A DNA stretch of 6,537 nucleotides from Candidatus Auribacterota bacterium. Lineage in GTDB: Bacteria > Auribacterota > UBA6266. How positions within the stretch are numbered: position 1 is the first letter of the stretch; each line of letters begins with the position of its first letter. The translations under genes were made by a program, and so were the position numbers. Positions 1 to 4,301 of the stretch are shown here, in pieces. The DNA is taken from contig JAFGBE010000161.1 of assembly GCA_016933315.1 (NCBI GenBank), positions 1 through 6,537 of the forward strand, in the 5' to 3' direction. The notes beneath the pieces were generated by a model. The model did no database searches, was not told the origin of the DNA, and saw only the letters and a program-made list of their open reading frames with translations.

Positions 1-72
1 AAATACAAAAGAAAAATTTAAGAATTACAATTTTTTATTTTCAAACTATTTACATGTTTTTTTATTTTTTTT

Positions 73-99
73 ATCTGTGCAAATCTGAGCTATCTGTGG
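73..99. repeat. Degenerate ATCTGTG tandem repeat in AT-rich intergenic DNA
   Basis: Three imperfect copies, ATCTGTGC (73), ATCTGAGC (83) and ATCTGTGG (92), are spaced 10 and 9 bases apart, close to one helical turn. The surrounding 1-148 is strongly AT-rich, with long T runs at about 57-70 and 107-129, and I see no gene in it on either strand. The copies could be a decayed dispersed intergenic repeat or a phased protein-binding site. They lie about 50 bases upstream of the -35 box at 149, so an activator role is possible but unproven. Confidence 0.45.
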
Positions 100-148
100 T
101 TGTAATTATTTTTTCTTTTGTTTTCTTTGTTCCGGAAGGCGGAATTTA

Positions 149-177
149 TTGACACGCTTTTTTTGAGGTGATACACT
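149..177 (+). promoter_or_regulatory. Sigma70-type promoter for the lipoprotein-TPR unit
   Basis: A perfect -35 box TTGACA (149-154) is followed after 17 bases by TACACT (172-177), which matches four of six consensus -10 positions, including the essential second A and final T. Transcription would start near 184, giving a leader of about 53 nt before the ATG at 237. The -35 context TTTATTGACAC recurs exactly at the hpt promoter (3325-3335), which supports a shared housekeeping promoter form in this genome. Confidence 0.65.
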
Positions 178-236
178 TTCGCTATTCCGGGGATAAAGCC
201 GGTTTTGCGCTGTGTTGAATATAAAGGCGGTTTAAA

Positions 237-677
237 ATGAAAAAACTTCTTGTTCTTCTTGTGATTTTAAATTTTACAGTGGTGTCGGGTTGTTCCACAT
301 GGAATTCAGGTTCAAAGAAGGGAAGTTCAAAATATCAGGAGTCCACAATCGGGCTTGCTCTTTCCGACTCCCTGAAATTCGATGACGTTCCCGTTCCGTC
401 GGGGTTCCAGCTGAACATCAAGGAATCATTTGCTTTCCAGAACAGCACCATGAGGGTGGGGGTTCTGCTGTACAGGGGAAAAGCCCTTCCGCAGGACATC
501 ATAAATTTTTATAAAGAGCAGATGCCTTTGTACAACTGGAAGACATTGAATGTTATTGAATATGAAAACATCCAGATGCTTTTTGAAAAATCGGATGAAA
601 CCTGTATTATAACGCTTATACCCGGCAGGACGAATTTAATGAAAATCAGTGTTGCCCCTAAGAGTAAAAACAAATGA
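237..677 (+). CDS. Small outer-membrane lipoprotein of unknown function
   Basis: This 146-residue protein begins with Met-Lys-Lys, a hydrophobic core (residues 4-16) and a lipobox VSGC with the modified cysteine at residue 19. That is a signal-peptidase-II signal, so a mature lipoprotein is expected. Ser at +2 would favour the outer membrane if Lol-type sorting applies. After a short Ser/Lys/Gly-rich linker, residues about 45-140 form a compact domain with the pattern VPVPSGF, then FYKEQMPLYNW and a C-terminal beta-rich part (CIITLIPG, KISVAP). I have seen similar small lipoproteins in environmental diderms but cannot name the family or a function. The start is supported by AAAGGCGG (223-230), six bases before the ATG. 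The gene overlaps the following TPR gene by ATGA, so the two are probably translationally coupled and may work together in the envelope. Confidence 0.85.
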   Translation: MKKLLVLLVILNFTVVSGCSTWNSGSKKGSSKYQESTIGLALSDSLKFDDVPVPSGFQLNIKESFAFQNSTMRVGVLLYRGKALPQDIINFYKEQMPLYNWKTLNVIEYENIQMLFEKSDETCIITLIPGRTNLMKISVAPKSKNK

Positions 678-1333
678 GATATAAACGCCATAAAATCAAA
701 ATAACGCGGGAAGACTTAAAACACGATGGATTTGTTGATTTTATCAGCAAATGTGTTGAATTATACAACGTAAACAGGTTGAAAATTTTAACCGTTACTA
801 TTTGCGTGGGGCTGGTGCTTATTTCGGGCCTGGCATACCGGGTTTATCTTGGAAAAGTGAGCGATAAAGCTTCTTTTGCCCTCTATGAAGCAGCCAATGT
901 GGGGGATATGGAGGCCGTTTTCGACCGTTTCCCGGGGACTGATGCGGGGAGAATAGCGCTGTATCTCTCTGCAACATCGTATGTTAAAGCCGGAGATACC
1001 GGAAAAGCCTTAGGCTTGTTCGAGAAGTTCATAAATCGTTATCCTTCGGATTATCTTATCCCGAACGCTATGATTTCTGTGTCATGCATCAAAATGGATT
1101 CAGGCAGGGGAAACGAGGCTCTGGATTTGCTTGGCAGGCTTGTTGATGAATATCCGTTTAGCTATGTGGCTCCGGAAGCCCTCATCTATAAAGGGATGAT
1201 ACTTGAGCAGGAAGGCAATTTGCATGAAGCGCTGATACAGTATAAGAAAATAGCCGAAACATACCCTGGGAGTTTCTGGGTCAACGATGCCGAACAAAAG
1301 ATCTCGATTTTAGGCTCAAACCTGAAGCTGTAA
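674..1333 (+). CDS. Membrane-anchored tetratricopeptide (TPR) periplasmic protein
   Basis: This 219-residue protein has a basic N-terminal cytoplasmic tail of about 37 residues and one transmembrane segment (about 38-57, rich in Val, Leu, Ile and Gly). The rest is a helical-repeat domain predicted to lie in the periplasm. TPR signatures recur: Y-x-KAGDTGKALGLFEKFINRYP (about 109-128), then GNEALDLLGRLVDEYP, then EGNLHEALIQYKKIAETYPGS. The A-L-x-x-Y/F-x-x-x-x-x-x-YP pattern is typical of envelope TPR proteins such as BamD, CpoB (YbgF) and YfgM. The single N-terminal anchor makes YfgM the closest architectural analogue. Such proteins serve as scaffolds or chaperone partners, but the partner here is unknown. 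Its ATG lies inside the lipoprotein stop codon (ATGA, 674-677) with only a weak upstream AAGAG, which suggests translational coupling. No hairpin terminator follows. Confidence 0.8.
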   Translation: MRYKRHKIKITREDLKHDGFVDFISKCVELYNVNRLKILTVTICVGLVLISGLAYRVYLGKVSDKASFALYEAANVGDMEAVFDRFPGTDAGRIALYLSATSYVKAGDTGKALGLFEKFINRYPSDYLIPNAMISVSCIKMDSGRGNEALDLLGRLVDEYPFSYVAPEALIYKGMILEQEGNLHEALIQYKKIAETYPGSFWVNDAEQKISILGSNLKL

Positions 1334-1342
1334 GAGCCACAG

Positions 1343-1391
1343 AAAAAAAAGTAAAAAAAAGTTGACTTGAGCAGCCTTTTTTCAGTAGAAT
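1343..1391 (+). promoter_or_regulatory. Strong porin promoter with phased A-tract UP element
   Basis: The -35 box TTGACT (1362-1367) is followed after 18 bases by the -10 box TAGAAT (1386-1391). Immediately upstream are two runs of eight A (1343-1350 and 1353-1360), exactly 10 bases apart and ending next to the -35 box. This is the arrangement of an UP element contacted by the RNA polymerase alpha C-terminal domain, and of intrinsically bent DNA. Predicted start is about 1398. Such a promoter suits a highly expressed outer-membrane protein. A TATAAT at 1459-1464 could be a second start, but it lacks a convincing -35 box. Confidence 0.65.
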
Positions 1392-1572
1392 CTTGGAAAA
1401 TTCAGATATAAGCTATATAAGCGTAAAGTTTTCAGGTTTTACGGGCAGTATTGTTCTTTATAATAGTGTGTTTCGCGCCGTAGGTGATTTTAATAGTTTA
1501 ATTCGCGAGCTGCGGGAAGGAGGCGATGTTAAATAAATAGCGGCTGGAATTACCGAGACGGTGTTGAAATAG

Positions 1573-1641
1573 ATGAGTATCAAGATTAAGCCGAAGTTAT
1601 TCGATTTGATGACTTCGTTTTTTGAGTGCGGATTGCACTAA
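1573..1641 (+). CDS. Possible 22-residue leader peptide upstream of the porin
   Basis: An ATG at 1573 opens a 22-codon frame reading MSIKIKPKLFDLMTSFFECGLH and ending in TAA at 1639-1641, just before the porin ribosome-binding site. It spans the terminator-like hairpin exactly, so a ribosome moving through it would disrupt that hairpin, as in translation-controlled attenuation. Against it: there is no Shine-Dalgarno sequence before 1573, and a 22-codon frame arises easily by chance. There is also no run of a single regulatory amino acid, only four lysines, two Phe-Phe positions and a Cys. I list it as a candidate only. Confidence 0.15.
   Translation: MSIKIKPKLFDLMTSFFECGLH
1592..1623 (+). 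terminator. Terminator-like hairpin inside the porin leader
   Basis: CGAAGTTATT (1592-1601) pairs with GATGACTTCG (1608-1617), giving ten base pairs including two G-U wobbles around a six-base loop. Six consecutive T follow (1618-1623). The layout is that of an intrinsic terminator, though the stem is only moderately GC-rich, so termination would probably be partial. It sits inside the transcription unit, 35 bases before the porin ATG. It would either attenuate porin transcription or define the 3' end of a short RNA of about 225 nt made from the strong promoter. Confidence 0.4.
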
Positions 1642-1657
1642 ATTTGGAGGTTAATTA

Positions 1658-3271
1658 ATGAAGAAGTTTCTTTTAGCATCTTTGGCGCTGATTTTCGTTC
1701 TGTCATCTGCAGCGATTGCTGAAGTTCAGAACGTTAAAGTCGGCGGCGAAATCAGGGTTCGTGGTTATTATGAAGATAACAGAACGGACCTTTCTACAGA
1801 AAACAAATTCCCTGGAGCTAGGCCGGACGATGCTTGGCAGTATCGTTGGAATCCAAGGGATGAACAGATTCCTAACGATACTCTAAGTGCTCAGCACTGG
1901 AGTGACACCGATAGCTACATCCTTCAGAGAACTCAGGTATATGTAGAAGCCGACCTTACTGACAATGTTCTTGTACGTGTAACATTGGAAGCAAACGGCG
2001 CTTGGGGTTCTACTGATGGCGATAACAACCCGAATTCTCCTTTAAGAGGCGGGACAGAGAACTGGGACGCAGGCATTGTTGAAGCATGGCTGCAGGTATC
2101 AGAACTCTATTATTCTCCTCTTACACTTAAGGTTGGACGTCAGTACCTTAACTATGGTACAGGCTTCATGATCAGCGACAAGGAAAAATTCTGGAACTTC
2201 GACGCTGTTAAAGCAGTTCTTGATTTCTATCCTTGGACACTGGACCTTATCTATGCGAAACTTGCAGAGAATACAGACAGGGAATTCCAGGTTGCCAACA
2301 GTGCTACAGCAGCTATTTTTGATACCAGGAGAGACTGGGATCTTTATGGCGCAAACCTGAGATATTCTGCTGATTTCTGGAATATTGAAGCTTATGTATT
2401 CGGAACGCAGAATACGACAGATACAAGCCACTATGCTAACAGCGCTCTCAGGACTGCTTACACCTCTTACACAAACGGTGTAGGCTGGGCAAACGTTCAG
2501 GGAAGACTTGTTCCTTCTGACCTTGCTCCTTCCGTAGTTGGTATCCGCGGCGATGTTCGCCCTGTAGAACAGCTTGATATCTGGGGTGAATTCACGTATG
2601 AATTCGGAAACCGCGGCGCTATAGCTCGCTGGGCTACCGATAACGACAGAACAATCCAGAACCCGCTTGAAGAAGCAAACGAGATCGATCTCGAAGCATA
2701 TGCTGTTGACTGCGGTTTAACCTATACGTTTGACTGGACATGGGAACCTGCAATCACTCTTGCATATACATTTGCAAGCGGCAGTTCGGACAATGTAACA
2801 GAAGAGACAGACAGCGCCGGTAACAGGATCAGAAGCTGGGACAAAAAGAGCCACGCTTTCTATCCGCTGTTTGACTATGACTACTATGGATACGCATTTT
2901 CACCGATGCTTTCAAACATCCACATTTTCAACGCAGGACTTAGCGTCCTTCCTCTTGAAAATGTAGAAGTAGTCCTTGATTACTATCACTATGAACAGGA
3001 CAAAAACAACCAGTGTGAACTCGGCGCATCAGCCGGCCTCTATCCTGTAGTTGGAAACCCATTCATGGATAATGGTGGCGTTTCTGCTCCTACTAACGGG
3101 AAAGAAAAGAGCCTTGGCGATGAAATCGACGTAACAATCAACTATGACTATTCAGAAGATGTAAGCGTTCAGCTTATTGCCGCTTATTTCATACCTGGTG
3201 GTGCATTTGACAACGTAACGGAAGAGAAAGAAATGATAGAAGTACGTGGAGAACTTAAGGTTAATTTCTAA
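1658..3271 (+). CDS. Outer-membrane beta-barrel porin, alginate-export-like
   Basis: This 537-residue protein starts with a clear Sec signal peptide (MKK, hydrophobic core, probable cleavage after AIA at about residue 21). The body alternates polar and aromatic/hydrophobic residues as expected of transmembrane beta strands, and it ends ELKVNF with a terminal Phe, the usual beta-barrel assembly signal. The GRQ at about 160-162 in a context like LKVGRQYLNYGTGF, followed by KFWNFDAVKAV, resembles the alginate-export (AlgE-like) porin family. The substrate cannot be told from sequence, and general solute or anion porin functions are equally possible. Start choice is firm: GGAGG (1646-1650) lies seven bases upstream and the signal peptide begins at once. 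Codon use differs from neighbours, with few ATA isoleucine codons and many C-ending Asp and Asn codons. This fits high expression, as do the UP-element promoter and the strong terminator. It appears monocistronic. Confidence 0.88.
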   Translation: MKKFLLASLALIFVLSSAAIAEVQNVKVGGEIRVRGYYEDNRTDLSTENKFPGARPDDAWQYRWNPRDEQIPNDTLSAQHWSDTDSYILQRTQVYVEADLTDNVLVRVTLEANGAWGSTDGDNNPNSPLRGGTENWDAGIVEAWLQVSELYYSPLTLKVGRQYLNYGTGFMISDKEKFWNFDAVKAVLDFYPWTLDLIYAKLAENTDREFQVANSATAAIFDTRRDWDLYGANLRYSADFWNIEAYVFGTQNTTDTSHYANSALRTAYTSYTNGVGWANVQGRLVPSDLAPSVVGIRGDVRPVEQLDIWGEFTYEFGNRGAIARWATDNDRTIQNPLEEANEIDLEAYAVDCGLTYTFDWTWEPAITLAYTFASGSSDNVTEETDSAGNRIRSWDKKSHAFYPLFDYDYYGYAFSPMLSNIHIFNAGLSVLPLENVEVVLDYYHYEQDKNNQCELGASAGLYPVVGNPFMDNGGVSAPTNGKEKSLGDEIDVTINYDYSEDVSVQLIAAYFIPGGAFDNVTEEKEMIEVRGELKVNF

Positions 3272-3291
3272 CCTGAGTTAAAGAATATGGG

Positions 3292-3328
3292 AAACCCCCG
3301 GTTCTTCAGAACCGGGGGTTTTCTTTTA
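3292..3328 (+). terminator. Strong intrinsic terminator after the porin
   Basis: A perfect 13-bp stem, with arms at 3292-3304 and 3309-3321 and five consecutive G-C pairs in its core, closes a TTCA tetraloop. A T-rich tail (TTTTCTTTT) runs from the end of the stem. It lies 20 bases after the porin stop codon. It isolates porin transcription from hpt, whose -35 box begins in the T tail at 3329. Confidence 0.93.
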
Positions 3329-3357
3329 TTGACACTGTAAAAATCATCTGCTAATAT
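3329..3357 (+). promoter_or_regulatory. Near-consensus promoter for hpt with a very short leader
   Basis: TTGACA (3329-3334) and TAATAT (3352-3357) are separated by exactly 17 bases: a perfect -35 box and a five-of-six -10 box. Transcription should start at about 3363-3365, only 8-10 bases before the hpt ATG at 3373. No Shine-Dalgarno sequence fits in that leader. An out-of-frame ATG at 3363, followed by five codons and TGA, lies at the predicted start. Confidence 0.75.
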
Positions 3358-3372
3358 TCGCCATGTTTTTTT

Positions 3373-3912
3373 ATGAAAAATGATATAGAAAAAATAATAT
3401 TTTCACGCTCCGAGATTGCGGCAAAAATCAAAGAGATGGTGCGTAACATAATGGAAGATTTTAAGCGTGAAAAGACCCTTGTAATGGTTGCTCTTTTAAA
3501 AGGCAGTGTGATTTTCCTGGCGGACCTGATAAGGCAGATTGACATGTCCGTTGAATTTGATTTCATAGGCACTTCCAGCTATGGCGGGAGCGCTATTTCA
3601 AAAGCGTATGTGGAAATCTACAAGGATTTGATGTTTGAAGTGAAGGGAAAATCCGTAATACTGGTCGATGATATACTTGATACCGGCAAAACCGCGAAAG
3701 TCGTTATGAAGCATTTGCTTGATAAAGGAGCTAAACAGGTCAAGCTGTGCGTCCTTCTTGACAAGCCTTCGAGAAGGGAAGTGGATATAAAGGCGGATTA
3801 CGCGGGCTTTGAGGTGGATGATGTCTTTGTCGTGGGTTACGGGCTTGATTTTAAAGACAGGTACAGGAACCTTCCGTATATAGCCGTATTAAAGAAAAAA
3901 TATTATAATTGA
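3373..3912 (+). CDS. hpt: Hypoxanthine phosphoribosyltransferase
   Basis: This cytoplasmic purine-salvage enzyme joins hypoxanthine (and often guanine) to PRPP to make IMP or GMP. The 179-residue length is standard. Family motifs appear in order: the LKGS loop (42-45), the flexible-loop SSYGG (68-72), and the PRPP-binding VDDILDTGKT (98-107). Within the last, D99 and D100 would contact ribose and D103 corresponds to the catalytic Asp. The purine-pocket segments DKPSRRE (130-136) and FVVGYGLDFKDRYRNLPYI (from 152) follow. All active-site elements seem intact. The start at 3373 gives the usual N-terminus; there is no Shine-Dalgarno sequence, and the promoter suggests a near-leaderless mRNA. The stop is ten bases before tRNA-Gln, with no terminator between, so read-through into the tRNA is possible. 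Purine preference cannot be decided from the sequence. Confidence 0.96.
   Translation: MKNDIEKIIFSRSEIAAKIKEMVRNIMEDFKREKTLVMVALLKGSVIFLADLIRQIDMSVEFDFIGTSSYGGSAISKAYVEIYKDLMFEVKGKSVILVDDILDTGKTAKVVMKHLLDKGAKQVKLCVLLDKPSRREVDIKADYAGFEVDDVFVVGYGLDFKDRYRNLPYIAVLKKKYYN
3904..3909 (+). promoter_or_regulatory. Possible -10 box for tRNA-Gln within the hpt 3' end
   Basis: A perfect TATAAT overlaps the last codons of hpt and lies 12 bases before the first base of the mature tRNA, a suitable distance for a short 5' trailer. No good -35 box is present 16-18 bases upstream. It may therefore be a weak promoter or coincidental, with the tRNA mainly co-transcribed from the hpt promoter. Confidence 0.35.
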
Positions 3913-3921
3913 TTTTCCGGT

Positions 3922-3995
3922 TGCCCCCTCGTCTAATGGTAGGACGGCTGACTCTGGATCAGCTGGTCGTGGTTCGAATCCACGGGGGGCAGCCA
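3922..3995 (+). tRNA. tRNA-Gln, anticodon CTG
   Basis: The sequence folds as a complete 74-nt tRNA with encoded CCA. The acceptor stem TGCCCCC (3922-3928) pairs with GGGGGCA (3985-3991), with discriminator G 3992 and CCA 3993-3995. The D arm is 3931-3945 with loop AATGGTA. The anticodon stem GCTGA/TCAGC (3947-3951 and 3959-3963) holds the loop CTCTGGA, with anticodon CTG at 3954-3956. The T stem CGTGG/CCACG holds the loop TTCGAAT. The U1-A72 pair and G73 discriminator are typical of glutamine tRNAs. It decodes CAG codons. The gene is intact even though copies of its 3' end and T arm occur just downstream. Confidence 0.96.
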
Positions 3996-4020
3996 TTTTT
4001 TGTCTTTGGAAAAAAATGGC
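3992..4020 (+). terminator. Inverted repeat starting at the tRNA CCA end
   Basis: GCCATTTTTT (3992-4001) and AAAAAATGGC (4011-4020) are perfectly complementary around a nine-base loop, so the base of the hairpin is made from the tRNA discriminator and CCA. The T6 run right after the tRNA acceptor stem may itself terminate transcription. Alternatively this is a palindromic insert, because a different palindrome occupies the same position after the second tRNA-end copy (4195-4223). Confidence 0.5.
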
Positions 4021-4025
4021 AGAGC

Positions 4026-4052
4026 AATCGAGAATAGAGATTAGAAAGTAGA
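4026..4052. repeat. Purine-rich 27-nt direct repeat, copy 1
   Basis: The segment begins AATCGA, ends TAGAAAGTAGA, and matches 4228-4254 at 24 of 27 positions; all three differences are substitutions. It starts 31 bases after the end of the real tRNA, and copy 2 starts 30 bases after the end of the duplicated tRNA 3' end. Just before it, GGCAGAGC corresponds to GGCGGAG before copy 2. Confidence 0.75.
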
Positions 4053-4077
4053 TTGAAAAACGTTTTATATTGTGTGA

Positions 4078-4097
4078 GTGGATGAGAACCACGACCA
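4078..4097 (-). repeat. Inverted partial copy of the tRNA-Gln T arm
   Basis: Read on the minus strand, these 20 bases match tRNA positions 3964-3983 at 18 of 20 positions, including an unbroken 12-base match (GAACCACGACCA on the + strand). The two mismatches fall in the T loop. Part of the match follows from the T stem's own palindromy. The flanking GACCA lies outside that stem on one side and shows that the copy is truly inverted. An RNA reading through here could pair with the tRNA T arm. Confidence 0.6.
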
Positions 4098-4116
4098 TTA
4101 ATGTGTCCCGGTTCGT

Positions 4117-4175
4117 CGCCGCTTGCGGCGCAATTTCAGCGAAGCTGAAACCCGAAGGGTGAGCGGTAAAGCCGC
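4117..4175. repeat. Row of four abutting mini-hairpins
   Basis: Four palindromes follow each other almost without spacing. They are CGCCG-CTTG-CGGCG (4117-4130), TTTCAGC-GAA-GCTGAAA (4134-4150), ACCC-GAA-GGGT (4150-4160) and GCGGT-AAA-GCCGC (4163-4175). Three have three-base purine loops. The segment lies between GGTTCG (4110-4115) and CGAAT (4175-4179), which together resemble the tRNA T loop, as if the row had been inserted into a T-arm copy. I see no protein-coding capacity. It resembles a compound REP-like intergenic element. Confidence 0.7.
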
Positions 4176-4182
4176 GAATCAT

Positions 4183-4198
4183 CCACGGGGGGCAGCCA
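4183..4198 (+). repeat. Second copy of the tRNA-Gln 3' end (att-like)
   Basis: Sixteen bases, CCACGGGGGGCAGCCA, are identical to tRNA positions 3980-3995. Upstream, CGAAT (4175-4179) also matches once a three-base insertion (CAT) is allowed. Only the T-stem 3' strand, acceptor 3' strand and CCA are present, so this is not a second tRNA. A direct repeat of a tRNA 3' end, 203 bases from the original, is the footprint expected of site-specific integration or tandem duplication. No integrase gene is visible in the window. Confidence 0.8.
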
Positions 4199-4223
4199 AC
4201 TAACTGCAAAGCAGTAAGTTGGC
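4195..4223. repeat. Imperfect palindrome following the tRNA-end copy
   Basis: GCCAACT (4195-4201) pairs with AGTTGGC (4217-4223). After one A-A mismatch, ACTGC (4203-4207) pairs with GCAGT (4211-4215) around the triloop AAA. It begins at the G-CCA of the tRNA-end copy, exactly as the hairpin at 3992-4020 begins at the real tRNA's G-CCA, but the inner arms are unrelated in sequence. Confidence 0.75.
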
Positions 4224-4227
4224 GGAG

Positions 4228-4254
4228 AATCGAAAATAGAAAATAGAAAGTAGA
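4228..4254. repeat. Purine-rich 27-nt direct repeat, copy 2
   Basis: This matches 4026-4052 at 24 of 27 positions and contains internal near-repeats of ATAGAAA. It lies 48 bases before the S23-family gene and starts 202 bases after copy 1. The tRNA-end copies are 203 bases apart, so the tRNA end and the purine repeat appear to have been duplicated as one unit of about 202 bp. Confidence 0.75.
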
Positions 4255-4301
4255 CAAAAAAATTCGATTCGGTCAAATATCGATTATCAATTTTCAAAAT
4301 C

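Larger units (their letters stand above)
1398..1657 (+). promoter_or_regulatory. Long structured 5' leader of the porin mRNA
   Basis: About 260 nt separate the predicted transcription start from the porin ATG, unusually long for this window. Visible pairings are CGTAAA (1422-1427) with TTTACG (1438-1443), and ACCG-AGA-CGGT (1552-1562). That small hairpin can be enclosed by CGGCT (1541-1545) pairing with AGCCG (1589-1593). A terminator-like hairpin follows at 1592-1617. The AGCCG partner shares bases 1592-1593 with the foot of the terminator hairpin, so the two structures compete slightly. I compared the leader by eye with the c-di-GMP, fluoride and glutamine motifs I remember and found no match. 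It could be a cis-regulatory leader, a site for small-RNA control, or a stable UTR. The porin's own GGAGG (1646-1650) lies downstream of all these structures. Confidence 0.4.

Noticed and set aside
1516..1540. Four-codon frame (Met-Leu-Asn-Lys) after AGGAGG in the porin leader
   Set aside because: AGGAGG ends only two bases before the ATG, too close for efficient initiation. Four codons carry no evidence, though the purine stretch might matter for RNA structure.
1398..1657. Known riboswitch (c-di-GMP, fluoride or glutamine class)
   Set aside because: The conserved cores I remember for these classes are not present; GGCGATG at 1522-1528 is the only faint similarity to the fluoride motif and the rest does not fit.
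1700..1715. Pho box-like CTGTCAT
   Set aside because: A single half-site lies inside the porin signal-peptide codons with no properly spaced partner and downstream of the promoter.
4078..4198. A second, possibly split or intron-bearing tRNA
   Set aside because: Only the 3' acceptor and T-stem strand is present in direct orientation, and the T arm is inverted. No D arm, anticodon arm or 5' acceptor strand can be found.
4026..4254. CRISPR array
   Set aside because: There are only two copies of the 27-nt repeat, with three differences, separated by about 175 bases. Spacing is not regular and no cas gene is present.
3889..4257. A 122-codon open frame on the minus strand across the tRNA and repeat region
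   Set aside because: It reads through the antisense of tRNA-Gln (giving the familiar RGFEPRPADPESAVLPLDEGA-like string) and through palindromes. It is a by-product of the tRNA and repeats, with no ribosome-binding site or recognisable domain.
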